Positions 24,678-35,100 of a stretch of 64,000 bases of DNA are shown here, one piece after another. The translations under genes were made by a program, and so were the position numbers. Each line of letters begins with the position of its first letter. Positions within the stretch are counted from its first letter, which is position 1. Origin of the DNA: Gordonia shandongensis DSM 45094 (lineage in GTDB: Bacteria > Actinomycetota > Actinomycetes > Mycobacteriales > Mycobacteriaceae); assembly GCF_000423025.1 (NCBI RefSeq), contig NZ_AUHE01000008.1, positions 1 to 64,000 on the forward strand, in the 5' to 3' direction. Under the pieces are notes generated by a model, which saw only the letters and a program-made list of their open reading frames with translations, had not been told where the DNA came from and did no database searches.

Positions 24678-25373
24678 TCACACCGGACGGAATCCCGCAC
24701 CGACGGCGGAGGTGCGGTTCAGGACGCGAAGGATGTCGCTCATCTTGGTGGCGATCATCGGGGTGTGCAGCGGGAGCGCCGGGTCGACGCACGCGATCGA
24801 CGTGCCGGGGCCGGCGAGCCGCATGCCGCCGTTGAGCATCCCGACCACGCGGTTGCCGACGAGGATCGGGCCGCCGGAGTCGCCCGGTGCCGAGCACACG
24901 TAGTTGTATGCGTACCGACCCTTGAGGGTGAGTGTCGGACCGCAGGTGAAGCCGGTGGTGCGACCCGATTTGCAGACGGTCGAGAACGGCTGCGGATAGG
25001 TGCCGATGCGCGCGATGCGGGCCTTGCCGACCGATCGGACGCCGCGGACGCGGGAGGCGTCCAGGGAGATGACGTCGACGTCGTAGTTCGCGCTGCGCGT
25101 GACGACGCGGCCGATGGTGCCGAAACGCGGGTTGCGCTGGAGGGCGACGCGGGATCCGATGCCGCCGCAGTGCCCGGCGGTGAGTCCGACGAGACGGCCG
25201 GCGCGGTCGCGTCCGACCGCGGTCATCGTGCAGCCTGCGCGGCCGTCGAGGAGGATGCCGGTGCCGCCGCCCACGGCGGCTTTCGGCGCCGCGTCGGCGA
25301 CGGCCGGTCCCGCCGTGGTCAGCATGAGTGCCGTGGCACCCAGTGCGAGCGCGGCTCGTCGGATCGATCGCAT
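24678..25373 (-). CDS. Secreted chymotrypsin-fold (S1) serine protease, copy 1
   Basis: The 231-residue protein has a signal peptide (MRSIRRAALALGATALMLTTAGPAVADAA) and a compact S1-like domain with the His motif LVGLTAGHC, the candidate Asp in NYDVDVISLD and the Ser motif APGDSGGPIL. Six cysteines could form three disulfides. It resembles small actinobacterial alpha-lytic/S1 proteases without a long pro-domain. It is a paralogue of the protein at 25602-26303, to which it is similar along its whole length. Its stop lies 18 bp before jetA. The secreted substrate is unknown. Confidence 0.85.
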   Translation of the reverse strand: MRSIRRAALALGATALMLTTAGPAVADAAPKAAVGGGTGILLDGRAGCTMTAVGRDRAGRLVGLTAGHCGGIGSRVALQRNPRFGTIGRVVTRSANYDVDVISLDASRVRGVRSVGKARIARIGTYPQPFSTVCKSGRTTGFTCGPTLTLKGRYAYNYVCSAPGDSGGPILVGNRVVGMLNGGMRLAGPGTSIACVDPALPLHTPMIATKMSDILRVLNRTSAVGAGFRPV

Positions 25374-25536
25374 GCGTGAAACCCCCAGAATGGATGTCGG
25401 CTCCCGCGAGGGGAGAAATACCGTGAGGAGTCAAGCAGAGGCGGGGGTCGCCTTCAATCATCGAAGAACTGCTGAGTCACCTGTGGCACGAGAGACTCAT
25501 GGGACTTGAGGATCCCGTCTTCTCCGCAGGTCAAGA

Positions 25537-25592
25537 CGATTCGGGCGATCCATGCGGCACGTGTCGGCGTGTCGCACGGATCGCCCGAATCG
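25537..25592 (-). terminator. Strong hairpin after protease copy 2
   Basis: A perfect 15-bp stem (CGATTCGGGCGATCC with GGATCGCCCGAATCG) around a 26-nt GC-rich loop starts 10 bp beyond the stop of the minus-strand protease gene ending at 25602. It is probably an intrinsic terminator that isolates the two protease genes from each other. Confidence 0.75.
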
Positions 25593-25601
25593 CGTCTGTC
25601 G

Positions 25602-26303
25602 TCAGATGACGCGGAAGCCCGCACCGATCGCGGGGACCCCGTTGAGGTTGCGCAGGACGTCCCTGATGGGCGTGGCCGCCATCGGCGTGTAGACCGGGAA
25701 CGCCGGATCGACGCAGAACACCGGCGGCGTGTTGGGGCCGGCGATGCGGCGGATGCCGTTGAGCATGCCGACGAGGCGGCTGCCGACCATGATCGGGCCG
25801 CCCGAGTCGCCCGGCGCCGAGCACACGTAGTTGTAGACGAACCGGCCGCCGGTCGTCAGGGTGGGACCGCAGCTGAAGCCGGTGGTGCGGCCCGATTTGC
25901 AGACGTTCGAAAACGGCTTGGGGTAGGTGCCGACGCGGGTGATGCGGGCCTTGCCGACCGTCCGGACCGGGCGGACACGGCTGCCGTCGAGGAGGACGAC
26001 GGCGTAGTCGAGCTTGGGATTGGCGGTCACGATCCGGCCGACCTGGCCGGCGCGGCGATTGCGTTCGAGTCCGACGCGCGAGCCGAGCTTGCCGCAGTGT
26101 GCGGCGGTGAGCCCGACGAGGCGGCCGGCGCGGTCGCGGCCCACGGCGGTCATGGTGCACGCCGACTTGCCGTTGACGATGATTCCCGAGCCGCCGCCGA
26201 CGGCGGCCTTCGGTGCCGCCTCGGCGGGGGCCGATGCGACGGCCGGTGCCATCGCGAGGGCGGCCGCGCTCAGCGCGAGCACCGCGGTGCGGATTCTCTT
26301 CAT
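25602..26303 (-). CDS. Secreted chymotrypsin-fold (S1) serine protease, copy 2
   Basis: From ATG 26303 (MKRIRTAVLALSAAALAMAP, preceded by GGGGAG) the 233-residue protein has a signal peptide and the same domain as copy 1: LVGLTAAHC, a candidate Asp in KLDYAVVLLD, VCKSGRTTGFSCGPT and APGDSGGPIM. The two copies share most conserved stretches but differ in the loops and near the end (MLNGIRRIAGPNTPPVFC against MLNGGMRLAGPGTSIAC), which suggests old tandem duplication with changed specificity. The pair is separated by a strong terminator. Confidence 0.85.
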   Translation of the reverse strand: MKRIRTAVLALSAAALAMAPAVASAPAEAAPKAAVGGGSGIIVNGKSACTMTAVGRDRAGRLVGLTAAHCGKLGSRVGLERNRRAGQVGRIVTANPKLDYAVVLLDGSRVRPVRTVGKARITRVGTYPKPFSNVCKSGRTTGFSCGPTLTTGGRFVYNYVCSAPGDSGGPIMVGSRLVGMLNGIRRIAGPNTPPVFCVDPAFPVYTPMAATPIRDVLRNLNGVPAIGAGFRVI

Positions 26304-26480
26304 GCGTTCTCCCCAGGTGTCGTCGGATCGACAGGATGCTTCGCGGAGGCCGACGATCCTCCCCCCACGTGCCCGGGCGGTGCCGGACACTGTGAGTGAA
26401 TCACAGGGGTGACCTGGGGTTTGAACGCGCCACCCCGCGGTGATGCAGGTGTGACGGGTGGGGCTGCCGGGTCCCGGTGA

Positions 26481-27314
26481 TCAGACCGTCAAGCCGGCAC
26501 GCTCCAGGATGATCTCCGCCAGCTCGGCGGGATTCTGATCGGGAATCCAATGGGTGGCGTCCTCGAGAACGCGCAGCTCGTAATCGGCGTCGACGTACCG
26601 GCTCGTCAGGTCCGCCCCGCGTCGGGCCAAAGCGGTGTCGCCCGGACTCCAGACGTGGGTCGTCGGAACACTCACCCGGGCCCGCAGATCGCCCGGGGCG
26701 CTGAACGGCATCGCCCGATACCAGTTCATGCCGCCGGTGAGCGCGCCGGACTCGACGATCCGGACGCGGGTGTCGGCGATCATCGCCTCATCCATCCCCG
26801 TCGCCGCGAGCATCGCGTCGAAGGCGCCGGGATAGCGGGTCACGATCGTCTCCGGAAGCAGCGGGATCTGGAACGCGCCCATGTACCAGCTGCGGCGCAA
26901 CTGATCGCTCGACAGCAGCGACGAGACGAACGCGGCGGGATGCGGAACCGAGACCGTGACCAGCGAACGCACCAGATCGGGCCGCACCGCCGCCAGGCGC
27001 CAGGCGACCAGGGCTCCCCAGTCGTGTCCCACGAGGTGCACCGGTCCGTCGTCGCCCTGGATGATGAGCGACTCGATGTCGGAGACCAGTTCGGCGGCCC
27101 GGTAGGCGTACCGGCCGCGCGGCCGGGCGCCCGGGGAGTACCCGCGCTGGTCCGGGGCGATCGTCCGCAACCCGGCCGCGGTCAGGATCGACGACACCGC
27201 CGTCCAACTCTGGGAGGTCTGCGGAAAGCCGTGCAGGAGGACCGCCGTCCCGCGCTCGGGGCGACCGGAGTCGACGACGTCGAAGGTCAGTCCGTCACGG
27301 TCGAACGTGTCCAT
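26481..27314 (-). CDS. Alpha/beta hydrolase, epoxide-hydrolase-like
   Basis: From ATG 27314 (MDTFDRDGLTFDVVDSG) the 277-residue protein shows HGFPQTSQSW (oxyanion HGFP), DQRGYSPGARP and VHLVGHDWGALVAW, in which the nucleophile is Asp (~98), as in epoxide hydrolases and haloalkane dehalogenases rather than the Ser of esterases. A cap domain and DATHWIPDQNPAEL with the catalytic His follow. It probably hydrolyses an epoxide or related electrophile in the cytoplasm. The gene is monocistronic and divergent from the flavoenzyme gene at 27456. Confidence 0.85.
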   Translation of the reverse strand: MDTFDRDGLTFDVVDSGRPERGTAVLLHGFPQTSQSWTAVSSILTAAGLRTIAPDQRGYSPGARPRGRYAYRAAELVSDIESLIIQGDDGPVHLVGHDWGALVAWRLAAVRPDLVRSLVTVSVPHPAAFVSSLLSSDQLRRSWYMGAFQIPLLPETIVTRYPGAFDAMLAATGMDEAMIADTRVRIVESGALTGGMNWYRAMPFSAPGDLRARVSVPTTHVWSPGDTALARRGADLTSRYVDADYELRVLEDATHWIPDQNPAELAEIILERAGLTV

Positions 27315-27455
27315 GGAGGCTCCCACCCAAGTTTTCTCGGTACCACGAGTCACAGAAAGATCTGTTGTCGAACCTAGAGCCAGTCCCGCACCGGGTCAAG
27401 AGCCTCCCTCCGTCGCCGGCCCCGTCCGGCGCCGGCCGCCGCCTATCGTTGACCC

Positions 27456-28823
27456 ATGACCGCACCCGACCTGACGCTGCTGCTCGACGCACTCCCCGCC
27501 GGCATGGTGGTGACCGACCCCGACATTCTGGGCGCCTACCGATACGACCGCGCCAACGACCCCGACGCGGGCACACCCCTCGCCCTGATCCGGCCGCTCA
27601 CCACCGAACACGTGCAGGTCGCCGTCCGCTGGAGCGCCCGGGCCGGAATCCCCGTCGTCACCCGCGGCGCGGGCACCAGCCTGTCGGGCGGTTCCACCGC
27701 CGTCGACGGCGCGCTCATGATCTCCACCGAACGGATGCGGCAACTCACCGTCGATGTCGCCACCCGCACGGCCGTCAGCCAGCCCGGGATGCTCAACGCC
27801 GAAGTGAAACAGGCCGCCGCCGACCGGGGGCTCTGGTACCCGCCCGACCCGTCGTCGTTCGAGATCTGCAGCATCGGCGGCAACGTCGCGACCAACGCCG
27901 GCGGACTGTGCTGCGTCAAATACGGAGTCACCGCCGACTACGTCCTCGGCATGCAGGTCGTCCTCGCCGACGGGCGCGCCGTCCGGCTCGGCGGCAGACA
28001 GCTCAAGGACTCCGCCGGACTGGCGCTCACCAAACTGTTCGTCGGCAGCGAGGGCGTCCTCGGCATCGTCACCGAGGTGACACTGCGGCTGCTCCCGGCA
28101 CAGACCCCGCCGTGCACCGTCGTCGGCTCGTTCCCCTCGGTCCGCGCCGCCGGCGAAGCCGTCCTCGCGGTGACGGCGCAGATCCGTCCCGCGATGCTGG
28201 AGTTCATGGACTCGGTGGCGATCAACGCCGTCGAGGACATGCTGTCGATGGACCTCGACCGAGACGCCGGCGCACTGCTCGTCGCGCAGTCGGACGCGCC
28301 CGGTCCAGCCGGTGTCGCCGAGACCGCCCTCATCGAGGAGGCGTTCACCGCTTGCGGTGCCACCGAGGTGTTCGCGACGTCCGACCCGCAGGAGTCCGAG
28401 GGGTTCACCGCCGCCCGCCGGGCCGCGATCCCCGCCGTCGAACGGCTCGGCGCCCTGCTGCTCGAGGACGTCGGAGTCCCGCTGCCCGCCCTGCCCGACC
28501 TCATCGACGGCGTCGCGGCGATCGCTGCCGACAACCGGGTCACGATCTCCGTGATCGCGCACGCCGGCGACGGAAACACCCACCCGCTGATCGTCCACGA
28601 CCCGGCCGACCCCGATGAGACGGCACGCGCGGGGCGGGCCTTCGGTCAGATCATGGACCTGGCGATCTCCCTCGACGGAACCATCACCGGCGAGCACGGC
28701 GTGGGCCGGCTCAAGAAGGGCTGGCTGCGCGACCAGATCGGCGACGACGCCATGGACCTTATGGGCACGGTGAAGTCCGCTCTCGACCCGACCGGACTCC
28801 TCAATCCGGGAGTCATGTTCTAG
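27456..28823 (+). CDS. FAD-linked oxidase, glycolate oxidase GlcD / D-lactate dehydrogenase type
   Basis: The 455-residue protein has a PCMH-type FAD-binding N-terminal half (VVTRGAGTSLSGGSTA, DPSSFEICSIGGNVATNAGGLCCVKYG, GSEGVLGIVTEVTLRLLP) and an FAD-oxidase C-terminal half (VTISVIAHAGDGNTHPLIV and ITGEHGVGRLKKGWL). These flavoenzymes oxidise 2-hydroxy acids such as glycolate or D-lactate and pass electrons to the respiratory chain. No iron-sulfur partner gene (glcF-like) is adjacent, so the D-lactate or single-chain type is more likely. A hairpin follows the stop. Confidence 0.88.
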   Translation: MTAPDLTLLLDALPAGMVVTDPDILGAYRYDRANDPDAGTPLALIRPLTTEHVQVAVRWSARAGIPVVTRGAGTSLSGGSTAVDGALMISTERMRQLTVDVATRTAVSQPGMLNAEVKQAAADRGLWYPPDPSSFEICSIGGNVATNAGGLCCVKYGVTADYVLGMQVVLADGRAVRLGGRQLKDSAGLALTKLFVGSEGVLGIVTEVTLRLLPAQTPPCTVVGSFPSVRAAGEAVLAVTAQIRPAMLEFMDSVAINAVEDMLSMDLDRDAGALLVAQSDAPGPAGVAETALIEEAFTACGATEVFATSDPQESEGFTAARRAAIPAVERLGALLLEDVGVPLPALPDLIDGVAAIAADNRVTISVIAHAGDGNTHPLIVHDPADPDETARAGRAFGQIMDLAISLDGTITGEHGVGRLKKGWLRDQIGDDAMDLMGTVKSALDPTGLLNPGVMF

Positions 28824-28848
28824 CGGCCGAGGCGATTCGACCGGCCGC
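28823..28848 (+). terminator. Hairpin after the flavoenzyme gene
   Basis: GCGGCCG pairs with CGGCCGC around a 12-nt loop, starting at the last base of the stop codon. There is no U-tract. It may terminate the upstream gene; the remaining ~160 bp before the next start hold nothing else recognised. Confidence 0.45.
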
Positions 28849-29011
28849 GCGTGAACATCACCACACCCCGTCCGCGCCGGTGTCGGGAAACCGTCGGGCA
28901 CCGGGTACCGTTCCCTCGTCCCCGGATGCCGCTTGGGTCGGCGGCACCCGCCTTCCGCCCTGACACGCAGGCTGCGGACCCGACTGGAATAGGTGTGGTG
29001 AGACAGCCCGA

Positions 29012-32000
29012 ATGACCGCCTCGGTGACCGATCGAACGACTGAGTTCGAGGATCATCTTCGACACGACCTGCAGAGCACCACCGCCGGCCTCCTGGTAGA
29101 GGCGATCGACGGCACCGACCGCTACCGGGCGGCGCGCGACACGCTCGGACACCTCATGGACGAGGTGCCGGCGGGCGCCCACATCGCGCTGCTGACCCGT
29201 TTCCCCGCCACGACGATCGTCGGATTGACCGGTCACGCGGCGCTCCACCGCGGCGGCTCGGCGGCCGCCGACTATTGGGAGACGTTCTGGCGGGCGATCG
29301 ACCGCGAACCCGACCGCGCCTTCGAGGACGTGGCGGGGCAACTGCTCGGCGACGTTCTGCTCGCCTGCGGCCTGCGCGATGTGCCGGCACTGCGCCGATC
29401 GAGCATCGTCCCGCTGCTGCGCCTGCACGCGGGGCTGTCCGTGGACGCCGTCTGCGACGTGATCGACCTCGTCGAACAGCACCTCGCCGCCGGGCGCCAC
29501 CCCGCCGGCGACGAGCTGCTGAACTGGCACACCGCACCCGGCTTCGACCATCGGCGGTCGCGGCTGCCCGCCGATCTGCGCCGCCTGCTCGAGTACGCGA
29601 CCCCCGTCGCTCGGTCGCTGGTCTGCCGGATCTTCGACGCACTGACCGCCACCGTCCGGCCGGGCGTCGCGACCGGAGCCGGCGTCGCGGACACCGCCGA
29701 TCTGCCCGGGCCGATCCGCGACGCTGTCGCCGACCGGCTGCGTCGATCACCGTTCCTCGACGGCGCCGACCTCGCCCGCGAGCTGTGCGCGTCACCGGCC
29801 CCGCAGTTGCGGCTCGACGCCGCGACGGGCGAGGTGCGGGTGATGATCCCGGGGGCGTCGACCCCGACGGTCTGGCGCGTGTGGGCGGGCGCGGCCCCCG
29901 AGGAGATCGCGGTGGACGCCGGGATCGGACGGGCCGTCCCCGTCGAGGCGGCGATCGGCGACTGCATCCTGATCGACCAGGCCTCCGGCGTCCGACGCTC
30001 GGTGTCGGTGATGGATCACCTCGATCCGCTCATCGTGTTCGACGGCGCCGGCCTGCCCGTGTCGCGGTTCGCGCCGACCCCCGCCCGCCCGGTGACCCTC
30101 CTGGTCCCCGGCGACGCGGAGGTTCACACGGAGTCCGGTCCGCTCGTCGCCGAGCACGTCGAGGTCGCCGGCTGGGACGGCTGGGAGTTGCGGACCGTCG
30201 ACCCGGCCGGGCACCGCGAGATGGTGGTGGTGCGCGACGGGCGGCGTGGGCGGACCCGCGCCGTCGCGCCGGTCGCATCGCCGAGCATCGAACTGCCCGA
30301 GCCGATCGTCGGTGTCACGACCCGCGACGGCGAACCGGTGTACGCCGAGCGTCCGTTGGTCGATCTGCCCGCCGATCCTCCTGACGGTTCCGAGTCGACC
30401 GACGGTTCCGAGCCGTCACTGTGGCGGGTCCGCGTGCGGCGGGCCGGCCGCGACGACTGGCTGATCGACTGCCCGTGGGCTTCCGCGGACTATGTGACCT
30501 CGGCCGACCCCTTCGACGGCATCGAGGGTCCGCTCGTCGGTCGCTTCGAGATCGTGGTCGGCGACGCCCCCGGACTCGACCTGCGCGCCGAGGTGGTTCT
30601 CGCCGAAGACGCTCGGTTCGTGCACACGCCGAGCCTTCGGCTCCCGGACGCCGACGGTCTCACCCCCGCGGCGGTGGACATCGCCGTCCCCGAAGGGATC
30701 GTCTGCGACACCGTGACTCCTGGCGTCTGCGACACCGTGACCCCTGGCGTCTGCGACACCGCTACCACCGTCGCCTTCGATGCGGCGACGACCGACCGGG
30801 CGATCGTCCTGCAGCCCTCGGTGCACGACGACGGGCCTCCGCTCGAACTCATGCTCCGGCCGCCGCACGCAGAGATCCGCCACGAACATCCGGGGGCGCC
30901 CGCGGTGTGGCGGATCGCCGCCGCGACCGTCGACGTCGAATCGGACGCCGGACCCGGGCGTCTCACCGTTCGCGTCCCGTGGGCCGTCGGCGTGACGTTC
31001 GCCCTGCTCGACGGTGCGGGCGACATCGTCCGCGAGTGGGAACCCGACGAGGTGGCGGGCACCGAGTTCAGTCTGGGCACCGCGCACGTCGCGGAGGCGT
31101 CCCGCCGGCTGTCCGGCGGCAGTCTCGTCGCGTTGATCGAGTATGACGACGGTCAGACAGGTGAAAACGGGCAGACAGGCGAGGCCGACGTGGCCGTCGT
31201 GGTGCGCGGGGGAGCGCCACGCCTCGAGGGCCCCACGGCCGCCGACCCGCTCACCGCCGCCTGGCTCGCCCTCGACGCGGCACACACCGATCCCGATGCG
31301 GCTGACGCGGACGGGATCGACCTCCTCGGCGCGGACCCGACGGCGTCGCTGCTGGCGCTGGGAGACAGTCCCGTCGCGCAGGCACGGATCCCGGGACTGG
31401 TGATTCGATCCGGTCTCGCCGAAAGTCCGTTCGGGGTTCCCGACGACAGCACCCGCGGGGCGCACCCCAATCCGTACATCGGATGCACGCTCGCCACCGG
31501 CGCGATCGTCGATCCCGCCGCGGCCGGCCGCGACGAGGTCCAGGCCTACTTGGCGACCCGCGGCGGCGACGACCTGCTGCGGCTCATCGCGACGGGACGG
31601 ATGAGCGACCCCCGCACCGGCGTCTTCGACCGCAACGTCCTCGCCGTCGACGCCATGAGCCACGACCTCGTCGACTCCCTCTTCGCGCGATTCCGCATCG
31701 TTCCGGGACCGGTGCTCGATCTGGACATGCGGACGGCCGCGACCATCGAGGCGTTCCACCGTCGTGCGGAGTGGATGACCGATCCGGTCAGCATCGAGGC
31801 CCCGCGCTATGTGAACGGGATGCTCCGCGACGTCCGGCGAGCCTCCCCGGAGCTGTACGACCTCATCGCCGCGCGCAACGAGGCCCTCGACGGGGTCGAC
31901 ACCATCAGCCACCCCTGGATGCTCCTGTCGATGCAGTCGTTGGCGTTCGCCGCCGTCGGACGGCTGCAGGCCTACGGCCGACTGAAGGGACGGGGGCTCG

Positions 32001-32128
32001 ACGACGCCGGCCGCGCCATGTGGGCGCGACTGGCCGACTACTGTCCGCGGATGGTGTCTGCGGACCTCCTGATCGCCAACGCGGTCGTCGTGCGCGCCGA
32101 CGCCCTGGAGAAGGTACGGAGTCGGTAG
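29012..32128 (+). CDS. Large unrecognised multidomain protein (1038 aa)
   Basis: I do not recognise the family. The protein has a helical N-terminal ~270 residues. It then has three beta-rich modules, each opening with a Trp-Arg strand: TVWRVWAG (~285), SLWRVRVRRAGRDDWLIDCPW (~468) and AVWRIAAATVDVES...RLTVRVPW (~630). A helical C-terminal ~270 residues follows (RAEWMTDPVSIEAPRYVNGML...DYCPRMVSADLLIANAVVV). There is no signal peptide, so it is cytoplasmic. Between modules two and three lies a low-complexity VCDTVTPG repeat encoded by a 24-bp tandem repeat. It ends 10 bp before a SARP/AfsR-like regulator gene, so the two probably form one transcript. The repeated modules might be binding domains; a signalling, adaptor or defence role is possible but unsupported. 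Confidence 0.7.
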   Translation: MTASVTDRTTEFEDHLRHDLQSTTAGLLVEAIDGTDRYRAARDTLGHLMDEVPAGAHIALLTRFPATTIVGLTGHAALHRGGSAAADYWETFWRAIDREPDRAFEDVAGQLLGDVLLACGLRDVPALRRSSIVPLLRLHAGLSVDAVCDVIDLVEQHLAAGRHPAGDELLNWHTAPGFDHRRSRLPADLRRLLEYATPVARSLVCRIFDALTATVRPGVATGAGVADTADLPGPIRDAVADRLRRSPFLDGADLARELCASPAPQLRLDAATGEVRVMIPGASTPTVWRVWAGAAPEEIAVDAGIGRAVPVEAAIGDCILIDQASGVRRSVSVMDHLDPLIVFDGAGLPVSRFAPTPARPVTLLVPGDAEVHTESGPLVAEHVEVAGWDGWELRTVDPAGHREMVVVRDGRRGRTRAVAPVASPSIELPEPIVGVTTRDGEPVYAERPLVDLPADPPDGSESTDGSEPSLWRVRVRRAGRDDWLIDCPWASADYVTSADPFDGIEGPLVGRFEIVVGDAPGLDLRAEVVLAEDARFVHTPSLRLPDADGLTPAAVDIAVPEGIVCDTVTPGVCDTVTPGVCDTATTVAFDAATTDRAIVLQPSVHDDGPPLELMLRPPHAEIRHEHPGAPAVWRIAAATVDVESDAGPGRLTVRVPWAVGVTFALLDGAGDIVREWEPDEVAGTEFSLGTAHVAEASRRLSGGSLVALIEYDDGQTGENGQTGEADVAVVVRGGAPRLEGPTAADPLTAAWLALDAAHTDPDAADADGIDLLGADPTASLLALGDSPVAQARIPGLVIRSGLAESPFGVPDDSTRGAHPNPYIGCTLATGAIVDPAAAGRDEVQAYLATRGGDDLLRLIATGRMSDPRTGVFDRNVLAVDAMSHDLVDSLFARFRIVPGPVLDLDMRTAATIEAFHRRAEWMTDPVSIEAPRYVNGMLRDVRRASPELYDLIAARNEALDGVDTISHPWMLLSMQSLAFAAVGRLQAYGRLKGRGLDDAGRAMWARLADYCPRMVSADLLIANAVVVRADALEKVRSR
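30701..30766. repeat. In-frame tandem repeat, 24 bp x 2.7
   Basis: Two full copies and one partial copy of a 24-bp unit encode VCDTVTPG-VCDTVTPG-VCDTAT inside the 1038-residue protein. The unit is a multiple of three, so length change keeps the frame. It appears to be a linker between two beta modules. Confidence 0.85.
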
Positions 32129-32138
32129 GCTGGCGTGA

Positions 32139-35100
32139 GTGGTCGAGCACAGGATGGGAACTCCGAGGGCCGTCGTCGGCGTGCTCGGACCGATCACGCT
32201 CGACGGTCGCGACGTCCCCGGTGTTCGGGCCAAACGGCTCCTGGTGGCCCTGGCGCTCGCCGACGGCCGACCGGTCTCGGCCGCCCGGCTGATCGATGAC
32301 GTGTGGCAGGAGGATCCACCGCGGTCACCGGCGGCGGCGTTGCACACGCAGATCTCCCGCCTCCGATCGCTGCTGACACCCGCGGGCATCGATGGTGTCG
32401 ACGGGCGCTACCGGCTCACCGGGACGGTCACGGACCTGGATCTCGCCGCCGAACGACTGGCCGCCGGAGACGCTTCGGGAGCGGCCCGACTGTGGCGGGG
32501 AGCTCCCGGTGACGACGTCGGCGACGGCGCGATCGCCGCCGAACTCGCAGACCGGGCCGCGCGGCTGCGGTCCGCCGTCGATGACGCCGTCGCCCGAGAC
32601 TCTCTCGCCCGCGGTGATCTCGCCGCGGCCATCGGCATCGCGCGCGATCGACTGCACAGCGATACGATCGACGAATCGGCCGCCGTCCTGCTGATGACGG
32701 CGCTCGGCGACGCCGGCCGACGCAACGAGGCGCTCGCCGTCTACTCACGTCTCCGGCAGACCCTGGCCGATCGGCTCGGCACCGATCCGGGGCCGGAGGC
32801 GACGGCCCTGAACGCCCGACTCCTCACCGACGCCGCCCCCGCGGCGCCGTGGACCGCGCCGCCGCGCACACCGGCGGTCGGCCTTCCCGCCCCCGACGGC
32901 GACCTCATCGGACGGGCCGCTGACCTCGACCGGATCGGCGACCTCCTGGCCCGTCACCGTGTCGTCACCGTGCAGGGCCCCGGGGGCGTCGGAAAGACCC
33001 GCGTCGCCGTCGAGTCGGGACGCCGGACCGCCGACCGGGGACGGACCGTCTACTGCGTCCCGTTGGCGGCCGTGCGCAACGGCGACGACCTCCTCGCGAC
33101 GATCGCGGGAGTCCTCGGCGTCGGCGAATCGGAACTGAGCAACGCCGGCCCGCGAAAGGTCAGCGCCGGACTCGCACAACGGCTGAATGATGCGCTGCGC
33201 GGGTCGTCCGCACTCCTCGTCCTCGACAACTGCGAGCAGGTCATCGACGCCTGCGCGGACTTCGTGAGCTCTGCACTCGCGGCCGGCTCCGGACTGAGTG
33301 TGCTGGTCACCAGCCGATCGCCGCTGCTCATCCCGGCCGAACAGGTCTACCAGCTCCCGGTCCTGACGGTGGCCGGGAAGAGTCCGGCGGCGGTCGAACT
33401 CTTCGAGCAGCGAGCCCGGTCGGTACGCCCGGACGTCGAGCTGGATCGCGGCGCCGTCGCCGACCTGTGTGCGCACCTCGACGGCCTGCCGCTCGCCATC
33501 GAGCTCGCCGCGGCGCGGGTGCGAACGATGACGGTGCCGGAGATCAGTATGCGCCTCGCCGAACGTTTCGAGCTCCTCCGCTCGGCCGACCGCACCGCCC
33601 CCGATCGGCATCGGACCCTGCACGCGGTCATCGACTGGAGCTGGGACCTGCTCGATGAGGCGCCGCGTGACCTGCTGACCGCGCTGTGCCTGTTTCCGGG
33701 CGGATTCTCCCGGGCGGCGGCCGCGGCGGTGAGCGGCCTGTCCGGGGTCCGGCTCGACGACGCCCTCACCGCATTGGCCGACCAGTCGTTGCTCGCGGTG
33801 CACGACGTCTCCGGACAGAGTCGGTTCCGCATGCTGGAGACCGTCCGCGAATACGGCGAGCAGCGGTTGCGGGCCGCCGGCGACGAGGCGTCGACGATCG
33901 TCGCCATGCGCCGATGGGCGACCGACTTCGCCCGCGGTCTCCACGCTCGGTACGAGGCTGCGTCGGACCGCGAGCTGTTCACGGATGTCGAACGCGAGAT
34001 CGACACCGTGATCTGGGCGTTGCGCAGTGCCTTGACGCCGGGTGACGACGGCGAGATCGACGTCGACACGACTGTCGCGGTGTTCCCGGTGGTCGGCGCC
34101 TACTGGGCCACCCGCGGTCTGCACCCGGAAGTCCACACCTGGGGCGTCCGGGTCATCGACGCCCTGCCTGCTCCCGTCGACCTCGACGATGCGGCCCGCA
34201 GGGAATGGCAGGCCGCAGTCGTCATCGCTGTGATGCACATGGTCCCGATGGGCACGTTGCGGTCGATCGCGAGGGGACGATTCCTGCTGCGTAGGCTGCA
34301 GGTCCCGGGCGCCGTGTACGACGATCCGGTGGAACTGCTCAGCGCAATGCTGCTCAGCCGCGGGATGTTCGCGTTCTACCGCCTGGTGGTCGAGGCGACG
34401 GCGGTGCAACGCCCGACGCGGATCCGCGCCCTGGGACTCGCAGTCCGCCTCAACATCAAGGAGAACTTCGGCAACCTGATCGGCGCCACGCGCGACAGCG
34501 CCGAACTGGCCGACCTGCCTTACCGCCCGGACTCGTTCGTCTCGGCGGTCGCGGACATGGCCACGGCGAGCGTGTACAGCCAACAGGGGCGGTGGCGGAC
34601 CGCGCTGCCGTATTACGAGGCGAGTCTGGAGCGGTTCCGCGACCTCGGGGCGACGGACGATCTGCAGCAGGTAGGCGGGTACATCGTCGCCAACCGCCTG
34701 CAACTCGGCGACCGTGCTTCCGCACGCACTCAACTCGACGAGATCCGGCACGGGTGGCGTCCCGGAGACCCGGTGCCGCAGGGAAACCCCGAGACGGTCG
34801 CGGTGATGATCCTGGTGGTCGCCGAATACTTGAGGACCGCGCCGACACCGCAAACAGCGCCGACACCGCAGACAGCGCCGACACCGCAGACAGCGCCCAC
34901 GGGGCGGGGAAGCAGGCCGGTCGACCCGGGTGACGGCATGGATGTGGACGACTCGGGTCTGGACGACTCGGATTTACGGGGTTCGGATCTGGCGGCCGTG
35001 TACCGGCAGTCCGGTCGGGCGTTGCTGGACGGTCACCCGATGGCGGCTCGGGATCCGGGCGCGGTGATGACCCTCGCCGCCGTCGCCGCCGGACTGCTGT

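Noticed and set aside
28849-29011. Small RNA or riboswitch upstream of the 1038-residue protein
   Set aside because: No conserved aptamer pattern or strong extended structure was seen; it is treated as plain intergenic DNA.
32745-34853. 702-codon minus-strand frame opposite the SARP regulator
   Set aside because: Antisense to a multidomain regulator with clear Walker A and GLPLA motifs.
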